A DNA stretch of 64,000 nt from Opitutales bacterium (lineage in GTDB: Bacteria > Verrucomicrobiota > Verrucomicrobiia > Opitutales > Oceanipulchritudinaceae), in NCBI GenBank assembly GCA_020831525.1, contig JAFIGH010000001.1:117191-181190 (forward strand), read 5' to 3'. Position 1 is the stretch's first letter. Each line of letters opens with the position of its first letter. This document shows, one piece after another, positions 20,512 through 29,882 of the stretch. Both the position numbers and the translations under genes were made by a program. The notes under the pieces are model-generated. The model made no database searches. It saw nothing but the letters and a program-made list of their open reading frames with translations, and was not told the origin of the DNA.

Positions 20512-21750
20512 GTGTTTTCATTTTTGCGATCCAAAGAGTCCAATGCCCGCCGCCAGGCGCGCGACTGGCTTCGCCTTGCCCAGAAAATCCACGCCTACCG
20601 CCGCGACATTCTCGACGAAAAACCGCGCGAGCGTCTTGAGTCGGGGATCGAGGAGCTGCGCGGGCAGCTCAAACGGAAGGCTCCTGTGGAGGAACTGAAC
20701 CGCAGTTGCGAAGCCCTTGAGCCGGTCCTGCGGCAGACGGGGGGATCGTTTTTTCCGCGCACTTTCTGGGCGGAAAACGTGGAGATGGTCTTGGTTGCCG
20801 CGCTCGTCGTCATCGCTATCCGCACTTTCCTTTTCCAGCCCTTCAAGATCCCGACCAATTCGATGTATCCCACTTACAACGGGATCACGACGAAACTTTA
20901 TCTTGAAGCGGAGGAGCAACCCAACCGCGCCTTCCGTGCCTTCCGCACCCTCCAGCTCGGGGCCGGGCACCGTTCCTTCGACGCTCCCGACAGCGGCGAG
21001 TTGCTTGTTCCGCTGACGATCTCCGGGGTTCCTTCGATCCACCCCAACATCCGGGGCCGCCCCGAGCGCGGGCGGCAATGGTTCATCCTGCCGGGGGTGA
21101 AAGCGGTCTACACTTTCTACATCGGCGAGGATCCGATCGAGTTGCATGTGCCGACGGACTTTCCCATCGAAGACCTTGTCCGTTCGCTCGCTTCGAACGG
21201 CGCGGGCATCACCGACGATCCGCGCCACGGGCGCGTCCTCCGCACGGGCCGCCACTTCGAGGCGGGCGAGTTCGCCTTTGCCTTCGATATCCTCACGGGC
21301 GACCAGCTCTTCGTCGACCGCATGAGCTACCACTTTATCCGCCCCCAGGTAGGGCACCCGGTCGTCTTCCTGACAGACGACATTGAACTCATGTCGCACG
21401 GCGAACGCGGCAAGTACTACATCAAGCGTCTCGCCGGCGAGCCCGGCGACACCCTGCGCATTGAGCCGCCCGCGCTCCTGCGCAACGGCGAGCCTATTGA
21501 GGGTGCGGCGGCCTTCGCTCTCAATGCCGAGCAGGCGGGGGAATACGCCGGCTACGTCCGTATGAGCGCGGCGCGTTACGGCGGTGCCCGGCCCATAAAC
21601 GTACCCGAAGACCACTTTTTCGTGCTCGGCGACAACTCACCGAACAGCGCGGACAGCCGCCAGTGGGGTTTCGTCCCGAAACATGCCATGGTCGGCCGCG
21701 CCTTCTTCATCTACTATCCCTTCAGTCACCGCTGGGGACCGTCGAAGTAG
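20512..21750 (+). CDS. lepB: Signal peptidase I
   Basis: 412 residues, starting at GTG 20512, 6 bp after the lepA stop. An approximately 80-residue charged, coiled N-terminal region precedes one membrane helix (VLVAALVVIAIRTFLFQPF). Catalytic boxes: box B PTNSMYPT (the nucleophile Ser; Thr-Asn replaces the Ser-Gly of the common SGSMxPT), box D KYYIKRLAGEPGD (general-base Lys) and box E VLGDNSPNSADSR. Between boxes B and D lies about 180 residues, much longer than in E. coli; it includes VPLTISGVPSIHPNIRG-like beta structure. Large inserts of this type occur in signal peptidases of Bacteroidetes and relatives. It cleaves signal peptides of exported proteins, such as the many secreted enzymes here. 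Confidence 0.93.
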   Translation: MFSFLRSKESNARRQARDWLRLAQKIHAYRRDILDEKPRERLESGIEELRGQLKRKAPVEELNRSCEALEPVLRQTGGSFFPRTFWAENVEMVLVAALVVIAIRTFLFQPFKIPTNSMYPTYNGITTKLYLEAEEQPNRAFRAFRTLQLGAGHRSFDAPDSGELLVPLTISGVPSIHPNIRGRPERGRQWFILPGVKAVYTFYIGEDPIELHVPTDFPIEDLVRSLASNGAGITDDPRHGRVLRTGRHFEAGEFAFAFDILTGDQLFVDRMSYHFIRPQVGHPVVFLTDDIELMSHGERGKYYIKRLAGEPGDTLRIEPPALLRNGEPIEGAAAFALNAEQAGEYAGYVRMSAARYGGARPINVPEDHFFVLGDNSPNSADSRQWGFVPKHAMVGRAFFIYYPFSHRWGPSK

Positions 21751-21763
21751 CGAAGGGCGGGGA

Positions 21764-22546
21764 TCAGAGGGGGCGGCTGAGGCGTCCCCGGTATTTTTCA
21801 GAGAGGCGGTTGTTGTGTTCGCGCCCGCCGGGGAGGTTGACGCTGCGCAGCAGGGGGGGGGCGTGTCCGGCCTCTTCCATCCATGCGATGGCTTCGAGGA
21901 CCGCGAGGTTGAGAAGGAGGCAGCCGGAGACGGTGGAGAGGGGAGCGGTTTTGAGGCCGGCGTTTCCGACAGCGAGGGCCGCGTCGCCCGGCGGTGTGCG
22001 GTTGTCGAGCACATGGTCTGCGATTTCAAAGAGGCGTTTGCCGGAGGGGTGGGCGCTCGCGGTGGATTCCGACATGCGCAGGCTGGTGATCCCGCCGACG
22101 ATACCACCGGCCGCTTTTGCTCCGAGGGCGACTTCGAGCGGGCTCGGATTTTTGCCCGAGTTGGAGATTACGAGGGCGACTTCGCCAGGTTTGAAGCCGA
22201 ACTGCCATGCATAGCGTTCGAAAAGTTTTTCGCCGTAGCCGGGCACAACTTCGGCCCACCCGCCGCCGGGGTCGACGATAGCGCTCACGGGTACCAGCCC
22301 GCCCGCGCGGTGGACGATTTCGCGGGCGACGATGCCGGAGTGTCCGCTGCCGAAGACATGGAGGACACCGCCTTGCGCGAGCGACTGTCCGATAGCTTCG
22401 CCGATGGCACGGAGGGCGGCGGCGTTGGTCGAAACGGTTTCTGCGACGAGGCGGTCGCAGGCAGTGAGGTAGCGCGCGGAGAGGCCGGACAGCGTGTCGG
22501 CGGCGCCTGCGGACGGATGTTTGCCGGGGTCAGAGGTCTCGTTCAT
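21764..22546 (-). CDS. SIS-domain sugar isomerase / phosphosugar-binding protein
   Basis: 260 residues from the ATG at 22546, which overlaps the stop of the upstream CAP-domain gene by 17 bp. An N-terminal helix bundle (SGLSARYLTACDRLVAE) is followed by the SIS fold: GVLHVFGSGHSGIVAREIVHR (phosphosugar loop with GSGHS) and VALVISNSGKNPSPLEVALG (the S-N-S-G-x-N/T motif). This matches the SIS-containing sugar isomerase (UPF0309-like) group of about 245 residues. Members bind or isomerise phosphorylated amino sugars or sugars; substrate unknown. The tight overlap with a secreted CAP protein gene indicates translational coupling, although the two products would act in different compartments. Confidence 0.85.
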   Translation of the reverse strand: MNETSDPGKHPSAGAADTLSGLSARYLTACDRLVAETVSTNAAALRAIGEAIGQSLAQGGVLHVFGSGHSGIVAREIVHRAGGLVPVSAIVDPGGGWAEVVPGYGEKLFERYAWQFGFKPGEVALVISNSGKNPSPLEVALGAKAAGGIVGGITSLRMSESTASAHPSGKRLFEIADHVLDNRTPPGDAALAVGNAGLKTAPLSTVSGCLLLNLAVLEAIAWMEEAGHAPPLLRSVNLPGGREHNNRLSEKYRGRLSRPL

Positions 22547-24719
22547 GAATCCATTTGTCGGTGGCGGATCCTGCCCAAACGTCGGGGACGTGCGGCAGGA
22601 AGAAGTGTCTCTCCGGAGCACGGGTATCCATGGACAAGTAGAGCCATACGCCTTGTCCGTAGTGGAAGAACCACTGCGGGTTTTCCGGATGAACATGCAA
22701 CCACGAGCCGATGCCAACATCGTAGAGGAGGTAGGCCTCGTCCTTTCCGGTGACATGGATGAACCCGTGAACGTCGCTGTAGACCCATGGTTGTTCTTGC
22801 GTCCACATTCCGGCCAGAACATTGCCGACGGGCGTGGAATACCAGTGGCCGTCATTGACTGAGTCCGCCGGCGAGTGGCCGACAAACGGATGCCCTTCTC
22901 CGCTCCAGACAGTGAATGAGCGGACCCGGCCCCATTCCAGCGGAAGGCCTCCGAACGCGGTGGCACCAGCCTGCAGGAGGATGACGCCGCCTTGCTCCGG
23001 CTTGTAGTGGAAGTATTCGCCGAGTCCTGCGTCGTGGGTCCCGACGACCTCGACCTCGGCGATATTGAAAAGGCGCACCTCGTCGATGGCCCAGCCGACA
23101 GTGGGGTTTCCCTCGGTGTCGATCCGGGGCGCGTACTCCACGTTCTGCGATCCGGGCACGGGGTCAAGGAGGTAGCGGAAGCGGAGGTAGAGCGTTCGCT
23201 CTTCATAGCCCTCAAGGTGGACGTCGATTTCTTCGAAGGTGTCCATCAGTTCGCTTTCGGCAGCGGTGGCGGCGGTGCCGCGCATGGACCAAACGGCCTC
23301 CCAAACATTCTTGTCCGGATCGGTGGACACCTCAATCAACGCAACCTGGTTGCGGGTGGCATACGTGAGTTGGTGACGGAGGTGTAGCGTGGCCCCGGGA
23401 TCGGGCATCAGCATGGTTTTGAGTCCCGCGACCTCGGATTGCCCCGCTCGCGCGTAATCCGGATGACCGAGAAGAATGACCGAGCCGCCGCGCGCTCCGG
23501 GGAAGGGGACGATGGGCTCGCCTTCGGAAACGTCGAAGTGGTAGCGGTCGCCGGAGGATGCGTCATCGATCCATGTTGCCGTCCGGAAGGAGAGTTCGCG
23601 CAGGCGCCTTCCGTCGGCGAAAGACGGAACGCGGACCGATACAGAGTTGTGCGATTCGCTCCAGAGATGGTCTTCCCCGCGCACACGGGCGAGGTGGCGC
23701 GGCTCCGTCGGTCTGTAGGGATCGAATACCCTGGTGGTGTAGGTGTATTCGCTTTGCGCGGCACCGGCCACGCCGCTGATGGTCACTTTGAATGTCCTCT
23801 CCTGTGCTGATTCGAGGAAGTCGAGGAATCGGGCTTCGGGCTGGATACCGTCCGGATGCCACACGAGGTGGGCGCCGGGAGCGGCCGGACCGGGGCGGTG
23901 CTCAATGGTGACGGGAAACGGCGCGCCGTCGCGTGTCACCGATACCGAAGCGTCTGAGAAGTCGGCGCCTTCGGCGGCAAATGACCAGCGGGGGTAGACG
24001 AGTGTGTGCGGCACGTAGCCCGGCGGCGGCCATGCGACGAAGTTGTCGCGCAAAGCAGGGTAGGGAGCGGTTGTGTTTCCGTCGAGGACCCACAGGACGT
24101 TGGCGGGGAGGTGTGCCTCGCTGCCGGGAACGTCGCCTGTGCCCATTTCTCGGTGCGGCGGATGCAACAGCCAGCGGCGGTGGCCGACACGGGGGTTGTT
24201 TCCCGAGTCGCGCATGTATGAGGTAACGGCGGCAGCGCCCACGGGACCGAGGGCAATGTTGCCTTTACTCGCAGCGTCCGCGCCGTCCGGCGTGTAAAAC
24301 GGCCATGTGAGGTCCGGCTCGTGTGGATTCCATGACTCCGAGGAGCCGAGGGTCGACTGCTTCACGCTGACCATGAGCGCGGCGTCCTGGGCGGCGACGT
24401 TCCGCGCGGGCGAGAACTCAACCCATCCAGGAGTCCCCGCCATGGCGCGGAAGAAGTTCACCCGGAGCCGGGTGGCCTCCGTCCACTCCGGCGAGATGGA
24501 TCCGGCGGGATCCGAGAGACCGATGCTGTAGGTGCCGGTCCAGTCCATCTCACCACCTTCCGAAGCATAGTAAACACTGCGGTAAAACTGGCGTACGGCT
24601 TCGCGGTCGGAGGTGTCCACGGACAACCCGCCGCCGCTGAGCACGGTGGTTCCGAGGCAGGCGAAGCACAGCAGGACGCGTGCGCCACGGGGGGGAATAG
24701 GCATGGGAATCCGGTTCAT
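22530..24719 (-). CDS. Secreted CAP-domain protein with Trp/Tyr-rich C-terminal module
   Basis: 729 residues. A signal peptide ([15 protein letters not shown]) is followed by a CAP/SCP-like domain (about 35-240): [39 protein letters not shown], then [15 protein letters not shown] and MGTGDVPG, a CAP signature seen in Verrucomicrobia/Firmicutes members. Residues about 270-590 form beta-sandwich domains, including a MAM/jelly-roll-like segment ([25 protein letters not shown]). The tail from about 600 is aromatic-rich with [31 protein letters not shown] and [15 protein letters not shown]. Similar tails occur at 5101-5397 and 47160-47460. CAP proteins are extracellular and have no single reaction; adhesion or surface anchoring is possible. 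Confidence 0.8.
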   Translation of the reverse strand: MNRIPMPIPPRGARVLLCFACLGTTVLSGGGLSVDTSDREAVRQFYRSVYYASEGGEMDWTGTYSIGLSDPAGSISPEWTEATRLRVNFFRAMAGTPGWVEFSPARNVAAQDAALMVSVKQSTLGSSESWNPHEPDLTWPFYTPDGADAASKGNIALGPVGAAAVTSYMRDSGNNPRVGHRRWLLHPPHREMGTGDVPGSEAHLPANVLWVLDGNTTAPYPALRDNFVAWPPPGYVPHTLVYPRWSFAAEGADFSDASVSVTRDGAPFPVTIEHRPGPAAPGAHLVWHPDGIQPEARFLDFLESAQERTFKVTISGVAGAAQSEYTYTTRVFDPYRPTEPRHLARVRGEDHLWSESHNSVSVRVPSFADGRRLRELSFRTATWIDDASSGDRYHFDVSEGEPIVPFPGARGGSVILLGHPDYARAGQSEVAGLKTMLMPDPGATLHLRHQLTYATRNQVALIEVSTDPDKNVWEAVWSMRGTAATAAESELMDTFEEIDVHLEGYEERTLYLRFRYLLDPVPGSQNVEYAPRIDTEGNPTVGWAIDEVRLFNIAEVEVVGTHDAGLGEYFHYKPEQGGVILLQAGATAFGGLPLEWGRVRSFTVWSGEGHPFVGHSPADSVNDGHWYSTPVGNVLAGMWTQEQPWVYSDVHGFIHVTGKDEAYLLYDVGIGSWLHVHPENPQWFFHYGQGVWLYLSMDTRAPERHFFLPHVPDVWAGSATDKWIHERDL

Positions 24720-24913
24720 CTGAATTCGTATTGTCTAGTGTCTGGGTGATTCAGCCCCCTTCGACAACGGTAAATACGCGAATCGGCCGACGTTGGATTC
24801 ATTCTTCGGCGGAAAACCACCACCGGCACCGGCCGCGCAACCCATCAAAAAATCCGGATACGTTGATGTTTCCCCTTGCAAAGCGGTGGAACCGGGTTCT
24901 TTTTGGGAGGCTT
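24720..24913 (+). other. metK leader region
   Basis: 194 bp separate the divergent CAP-protein and metK genes. The region has GC-rich inverted text (CCGGCACCGGCCGCGC around 24824-24838) and a TTTTT run ahead of GGGAGG (24905-24910). A SAM riboswitch was looked for because of the downstream gene, but no known class could be matched. Confidence 0.4.
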
Positions 24914-26107
24914 ATGCTGAAAGAATTCAAGTTTTCCTCGGAGTCGGTGGCGGAAGGCCATCCGGACAAGGTTGCCGATTTCATATCGGACAGCATCCTT
25001 GACGCCTGTCTTGCGCAGGATCCGCACAGCCGCGTGGCGTGCGAGACGCTCGTGAAGAGCAATATTGTGACGCTCGCGGGCGAGATCACGACCAAGGCCA
25101 AGTTCGACGTCAACGAAGTCGTGCGCGACGCCATCCGCGAGATCGGCTACGTGGACGGCCGCGATGACGATGTCTTCCACGCGGACGATGTCTTTATCGT
25201 CAACTACCTGACGAAGCAGTCGCCCGACATCGCCCAGGGGGTGGATGCGCGTGCGGCGGAAAACAAGGCGACGGAAGAGCAAGGCGCCGGCGACCAAGGC
25301 ATCATGTTTGGCTACGCCTGCAATGAGACGCCCGAGCGCATGCCGGGAGCGATCATGTTCGCGCACCGCATCCTGCGTCGCCTCGCCGAGGCACGGAAGA
25401 ACCGCGAGGTCGATTTTCTGCGCCCCGATGCGAAGAGCCAGGTGGCCGTCCACTATGCAAATGACGGAGTGACGCACATCGACAACGTCGTTGTCTCGAC
25501 GCAGCACACGGAGTCTGTTTCCTACGAAGAGCTTTCCGATTTCATCAAGAAGAAGGTCATCTCCGAAGTGCTCCCGGCGGACCTCATTTCCGACAAGACC
25601 GAATACCTCATCAACCCGACGGGCAAGTTTGTCATCGGCGGGCCGCAGGGTGACGCGGGCCTGACGGGCCGCAAGATCATCGTCGACACCTACGGGGGCT
25701 GGGGCCGCCACGGCGGTGGTGCCTTCTCCGGCAAAGACCCGTCGAAGGTCGACCGCTCTGCCGCCTACATGTGCCGCTGGGTGGCGAAAAACATCGTCGC
25801 CGCGGGCCTCGCGGACATCTGCGAACTGCAGGTCGCTTACGCGATCGGCTATCCGAATCCCACCTCCATCCACGTTGAGAGCTTCGGCACCGGGAAGGTG
25901 GAAGACGAGATTATCGCCCGCGCGGTGAGCGAGGTGTTCGGCTTCAAGCCGGCGGAAATCGTGCGCCAGCTCGACTTGTTGCGACCGATCTACCGCCAGT
26001 CGACTAACTACGGGCACTTCGGCAAGGCGGAACTCCCGTGGGAACAGGAAAACCGGGTCGAAGAACTGAGCAAAGCCGCCGGCCTGAAGGCATCCTCCGC
26101 CGCCTGA
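24914..26107 (+). CDS. metK: S-adenosylmethionine synthetase
   Basis: 397 residues from the ATG at 24914, preceded by GGGAGG; earlier in-frame starts precede the conserved N-terminus and are rejected. It makes SAM from methionine and ATP in the cytoplasm as a tetramer. Motifs: [18 protein letters not shown] (His of the triphosphate site), the ATP loop [12 protein letters not shown] (the MAT signature), and [22 protein letters not shown] (the second signature GGGAFSGKD). Length is typical (about 385-400). It is followed 49 bp downstream by ahcY, pairing SAM synthesis with removal of S-adenosylhomocysteine. Confidence 0.98.
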   Translation: MLKEFKFSSESVAEGHPDKVADFISDSILDACLAQDPHSRVACETLVKSNIVTLAGEITTKAKFDVNEVVRDAIREIGYVDGRDDDVFHADDVFIVNYLTKQSPDIAQGVDARAAENKATEEQGAGDQGIMFGYACNETPERMPGAIMFAHRILRRLAEARKNREVDFLRPDAKSQVAVHYANDGVTHIDNVVVSTQHTESVSYEELSDFIKKKVISEVLPADLISDKTEYLINPTGKFVIGGPQGDAGLTGRKIIVDTYGGWGRHGGGAFSGKDPSKVDRSAAYMCRWVAKNIVAAGLADICELQVAYAIGYPNPTSIHVESFGTGKVEDEIIARAVSEVFGFKPAEIVRQLDLLRPIYRQSTNYGHFGKAELPWEQENRVEELSKAAGLKASSAA

Positions 26108-26156
26108 GGCGCGGATCTGCCGGAATCACAATACGAAAACTAAAAACAATATTTAC

Positions 26157-27581
26157 ATGTCAACAGAGACAGTCACAGAACAGGATTACAAAGTAGCGGA
26201 CATCTCGCTCGCCGATTTCGGGCGCCGCGAGATTGAAATCGCCGAAAATGAAATGCCCGGCCTCATGGCCACCCGCGAGAAGTATGCCGCCGACCGGCCG
26301 CTCGCAGGTGTGCGCATCATGGGGTCGCTCCACATGACGGTGCAGACCGCCGTTCTCATCGAGACCCTGCGTGAGCTGGGTGCCGATGTGCGCTGGTGCT
26401 CGTGCAACATTTTTTCCACGCAGGACCACGCCGCCGCCGCCATCGCGGCTTCGGGCGTGCCCGTCTTCGCGTGGAAGGGTGAAACGCTCGAAGAATACTG
26501 GTGGTGCACCTACAAGGCCCTCACGTGGCCGGACGGCCGCGGCCCGCAGCTCATCGTCGACGACGGCGGCGACGCCACGCTCCTCATCCACAAAGGCTAC
26601 GAACTGGAGGATGGAAGCGACTGGGTCGACACCGAGTCGGAGAGCGATGAAGAGGCCGTCATCAAGAATCTCCTCAAGCGCGTGAAGTCCGAGGATCCGA
26701 TCCACTGGCACAATGTTGTGAAGGACTGGAAGGGTGTTTCGGAAGAGACCACCACCGGTGTGCACCGTCTCTACGAGCGCCAGAAGGCCGGCACGCTTCT
26801 CGTTCCCGCGATCAATGTCAACGACTCGGTCACAAAGAGCAAATTCGACAACCTCTACGGTTGCCGCGAATCGCTCATCGACGGCATCAAGCGCGCCACA
26901 GACGTTATGATTTCCGGCAAGGTGGCGGTTGTCTGCGGATACGGCGATGTCGGCAAGGGCTGCGCTGCCGCCCTCAAGGCCAACGGCGCCCAGGTCGTCG
27001 TCACGGAAATCGACCCGATCTGCGCGTTGCAGGCGGCCATGGAGGGCCACCGCGTCCTGCCCATCGAGGACACGCTCGGCTGGGGCAACATCTACGTCAC
27101 GACCACGGGCAACAAGGATATCATCCGCTTTGAGCACATGGAAAAAATGGCCGACCAGGCCATCGTGTGCAATATCGGTCACTTCGATAACGAGATCCAG
27201 ATCTCTAAAATCGACAAGGCCGAAGGTGTGAAGAAGACCAACATCAAGCCGCAGGTCGACAAATACACCTTCCCCTCGGGCAAAAGCATTTACATGCTCG
27301 CGGAGGGCCGCCTCGTGAATCTCGGTTGCGCCACCGGCCACCCGAGTTTTGTCATGTCGAACAGCTTCACCAACCAGGTACTCGCCCAAATCGAACTCTG
27401 GAAGCAAGTGGAGAAGTACACCCCCGGCGTCTACATCCTGCCAAAGCAACTCGACGAGGAAGTGGCGCGTCTGCACCTCCAAAAGATCGGTGCCAAGCTC
27501 ACGAAGCTTTCCAAGGAGCAGGCCGACTACATCGGCGTGAAGCCGGAAGGTCCCTTCAAGCCCGAGCACTACCGCTACTAG
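26157..27581 (+). CDS. ahcY: Adenosylhomocysteinase
   Basis: 474 residues, the long bacterial type. It hydrolyses S-adenosylhomocysteine to adenosine and homocysteine, completing the methyl cycle with metK. Conserved blocks: [51 protein letters not shown], the NAD-binding [48 protein letters not shown], and the C-terminal Lys/Tyr region [21 protein letters not shown], which ends at the stop. All catalytic regions look intact. The co-directional arrangement with metK and the downstream terminator define a two-gene unit. Confidence 0.98.
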   Translation: MSTETVTEQDYKVADISLADFGRREIEIAENEMPGLMATREKYAADRPLAGVRIMGSLHMTVQTAVLIETLRELGADVRWCSCNIFSTQDHAAAAIAASGVPVFAWKGETLEEYWWCTYKALTWPDGRGPQLIVDDGGDATLLIHKGYELEDGSDWVDTESESDEEAVIKNLLKRVKSEDPIHWHNVVKDWKGVSEETTTGVHRLYERQKAGTLLVPAINVNDSVTKSKFDNLYGCRESLIDGIKRATDVMISGKVAVVCGYGDVGKGCAAALKANGAQVVVTEIDPICALQAAMEGHRVLPIEDTLGWGNIYVTTTGNKDIIRFEHMEKMADQAIVCNIGHFDNEIQISKIDKAEGVKKTNIKPQVDKYTFPSGKSIYMLAEGRLVNLGCATGHPSFVMSNSFTNQVLAQIELWKQVEKYTPGVYILPKQLDEEVARLHLQKIGAKLTKLSKEQADYIGVKPEGPFKPEHYRY

Positions 27582-27633
27582 ACGGGAGCGCCCTGACCAG
27601 CGTCCGGCGACAAGAAACCGGACAATTCCTTTC

Positions 27634-27665
27634 AAGGCCGGTCCCGCGGGGGCCGGCCTTTTTTT
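27634..27665 (+). terminator. Rho-independent terminator of metK-ahcY
   Basis: AAGGCCGGTCCC (27634-27645) pairs with GGGGCCGGCCTT (27649-27660), with one G-T pair, around a GCG loop and runs into TTTTT (27661-27665). A strong intrinsic terminator 53 bp after the ahcY stop. Confidence 0.9.
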
Positions 27666-27755
27666 GCCGTCCGGGGGTTAAGGCATCGGTGCCGCAGGTC
27701 ATGCGAGCGGCGCCCGAATGAACCGGGCACGAGCGGGCATGGCACGCCGTGGAGC

Positions 27756-27797
27756 GGACCGACAGCGTAGCCGACTGCCGTTCCTGGCCGTCGGTCC
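27756..27797. repeat. Palindromic intergenic repeat, copy 2 (complete)
   Basis: A 42-bp element bounded by perfect 8-bp inverted repeats GGACCGAC (27756-27763) and GTCGGTCC (27790-27797), with AGCGTAGCCGACTGCC inside. Its minus-strand text matches 16572-16602. It lies between the ahcY terminator and the stop of the convergent epimerase gene. Confidence 0.7.
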
Positions 27798-27837
27798 GGG
27801 CCGCGCGAAAGCCCGAAATCTTTCGCGCGACCGCGGC

Positions 27838-28596
27838 TCACGCAATCGCCCGCATACGCTCGACGCAGCGCTTGAGGGCAGGAACGGGATCGGCGGGGTC
27901 GGCTTCGTATTCGAGCACGGCCATGCCGTCAAAGCCGCCGCCCTCCAGTTCCCGCACGAGCGCAGGAAGATCAAGGTTGCCGTCGCCGACGACCGTGTCC
28001 TGCCACTGACCGTTGCTTTCGAAGGTGAAGTCCTTGTAGTGGATGCCAGTCACATGCCCGCGGAATTCGCGCGCCCAGTTCACCGGGTTGCCGCGCGCCG
28101 GACCGATCTGCAATGCCCACGCGGTGTCCAGGCAGAGGCCGATTTCCGGCGAACCGAGACCGATGAGGTGGCGCATGACGTCCGGCGATCCGCCGAACAT
28201 GTAGCCGCCGTGCGTGTGGATGCCGACGCGAATCCCGTGGGCGCGCGCCCAGCGGCGGACCTTCGGCAGTGCCCGAAGGTAGGTGTCCACCTGAAAGTGA
28301 CACGAGAGGTGCCGCGCGCCGGCGGTTGCAGCGCATTCGAACCAGGCTTCCTCGCGGTCGTCGCCGGTGAAGGTCTGCACACCGATGGAAATGATGGAAA
28401 CGCCGCCGTCATTGTACTGGCGGACGACTTCCTTCCATGCCGCGGGATCGTTGAAGTCGGCGTGGACGGCGCAGACCTCGATTTTGTCGAGACCGGTCTC
28501 CCGCACGAGGCGGGCGACGGTAGGATTGTCCTTGAATTCTCGGAAACAGTAGCTCTGCACGCCGAAATCACGGGCGGGGGATGTGGTGGAACTCAT
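27838..28596 (-). CDS. Sugar phosphate isomerase/epimerase-like TIM-barrel protein
   Basis: 252 residues, an AP-endonuclease-2-type (xylose-isomerase-like) TIM barrel. Visible elements: FGVQSYCFREF at the first strand, a strand with VCAVHADFNDP, VSIISIGVQTF, RHLSCHFQVDTYLR, GIRVGIHTHGGYMFG (metal-site His), IGLCLDTAWALQIG (metal Asp), VTGIHYKDFTFE, and the C-terminal Glu strand GMAVLEYEADPADPVPALK. These match metal-dependent epimerases such as IolE/D-tagatose 3-epimerase relatives. It lies 49 bp downstream of the Gfo/Idh/MocA oxidoreductase in the same direction, a frequent pairing in sugar or polyol catabolism. Exact substrate is unknown. Confidence 0.88.
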   Translation of the reverse strand: MSSTTSPARDFGVQSYCFREFKDNPTVARLVRETGLDKIEVCAVHADFNDPAAWKEVVRQYNDGGVSIISIGVQTFTGDDREEAWFECAATAGARHLSCHFQVDTYLRALPKVRRWARAHGIRVGIHTHGGYMFGGSPDVMRHLIGLGSPEIGLCLDTAWALQIGPARGNPVNWAREFRGHVTGIHYKDFTFESNGQWQDTVVGDGNLDLPALVRELEGGGFDGMAVLEYEADPADPVPALKRCVERMRAIA

Positions 28597-28645
28597 AGTG
28601 TAAGCGGTTTCGGGGATGAAGGGTTGAAGGGGACTGGTCTACCGC

Positions 28646-29704
28646 TCATTCACCGATGATCACCTCGCGGCCGGTGGCGCAGGAGGCGGCGATGGCGTCG
28701 AGGATCTTCTGCACGGCGAGGGCCTGGTTGATCGTCACGCACAGCTCCTCGCCGCTGCAAAGGTGGTTGATGAAGTTGGCGAACCGGCACTCATGCGGAT
28801 AGCGGATGGCGGCGTGGACGTCGTCGATGACTTCGTAGTTTTCGCGGATGGGATTGCGGCGGAAGACGCGCGGCGGATGGGTCGTTGCCCCGGCGTCGGT
28901 CCCGAAAACCTCCGCGCCCATGCGGTTTTTTCCCTCAATGTGGCAGGCCCACGCGACGTCCAGCGCGACGGTCGCGCCGTTGCGAAACTTGATTAGGGCG
29001 GAGGCGAAATCGTCGACGTTGAACTCCGTCTTGGCCCGGTCGGACAGACCCCAGCCGCCTTCGCCGAGACCGCGGTTGCCGAACTTGGTGTAGGTTGCGC
29101 CGGAGACGGAGACGGGGTCGAAGTTGTCGATGACGTAGAGGCACACGTCGAGCATGTGAACGCCGATGTCGAAGAGACAGCCCGCGCCCGCCAACTCGCG
29201 GTTGCCGAACCATGTGCCGAGACGCGGGATACCCTCGCGGCGCAGCCAGGTGGCCTTGGCGTGGTAGATGTCCCCGAAGACGCCCGTTCCGGCGAGCGCG
29301 CGGATCTTTTGCACGCCGGAACCGAAGCGCTGGTTCATCCCGAGCGTGAAAGTCTTGCCGGTCTCTCGCGCGGCGGCGACAACCTCGTCGGCTTCGGCGA
29401 GGCTCAGGGCAAACGGTTTGTCGAGGATGACGTGCTTGCCGGCGCGCAGGGCCTCGATGGCAAAGGGCGCGTGGAAGGCGTTGGGCACAGCGATGTAGAC
29501 CGCGTCGATATCGCCGTCGGCGAGGAGGTCTTCGCGTGTGGCGTAGCGGCGCTCGATGCCATTGGCCTCGCAGAGTTCGCGCAGGCGGTCCGCGTTGAGG
29601 TCATGCGCGGCGAGAACCCGCGCGCGGGGGTGCTCATTGACCTTTCCGGCACTGTGCGCCGAGATTTGACCCGCGCCGATGAATCCGAAGTTCAGCTTTT
29701 CCAT
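28646..29704 (-). CDS. Gfo/Idh/MocA-family oxidoreductase
   Basis: 352 residues with an N-terminal Rossmann domain (NFGFIGAGQISAHSAGKV, GxGxxG-type) and the EKP motif variant AGKHVILDKPFALSLAEAD near residue 95, where Lys is expected to be catalytic. The C-terminal alpha/beta domain carries GAGCLFDIGVHMLDVCLYVI (the usual GGG..D.G.H.ID sequence, His as catalytic or metal residue). It is NAD(P)-dependent and oxidises or reduces a cyclic sugar or polyol. Together with the downstream TIM-barrel epimerase it probably processes a sugar delivered by the glycanases. It shares a 178-bp divergent promoter region with the LptF/G gene at 29883. Confidence 0.9.
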   Translation of the reverse strand: MEKLNFGFIGAGQISAHSAGKVNEHPRARVLAAHDLNADRLRELCEANGIERRYATREDLLADGDIDAVYIAVPNAFHAPFAIEALRAGKHVILDKPFALSLAEADEVVAAARETGKTFTLGMNQRFGSGVQKIRALAGTGVFGDIYHAKATWLRREGIPRLGTWFGNRELAGAGCLFDIGVHMLDVCLYVIDNFDPVSVSGATYTKFGNRGLGEGGWGLSDRAKTEFNVDDFASALIKFRNGATVALDVAWACHIEGKNRMGAEVFGTDAGATTHPPRVFRRNPIRENYEVIDDVHAAIRYPHECRFANFINHLCSGEELCVTINQALAVQKILDAIAASCATGREVIIGE

Positions 29705-29882
29705 GGAAGCGGGGGAGGTTTAGCGCAGATCCGGATGAACACCAGCCCGGAATTGCGGGGCTTCCGCATTTCTGTGTGCGGCACCTTCCCTGCCCGGCGC
29801 GCTTGCCAAAGGACGGCGCGGGCGCACAGCATGGTTGGACAATACGGGGAGGCGCGCATTCGCCTTCCCGTTGAGCAGCCGC

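Noticed and set aside
24720..24913. SAM riboswitch upstream of metK
   Set aside because: The leader was scanned for the known SAM-I, SAM-II and SAM/SAH motif text and none was recognisable; only short GC-rich inverted text and the ribosome-binding site are seen.
26108..26156. SAH riboswitch upstream of ahcY
   Set aside because: Only 49 bp separate metK and ahcY, too short for an SAH aptamer, and its conserved text is absent.
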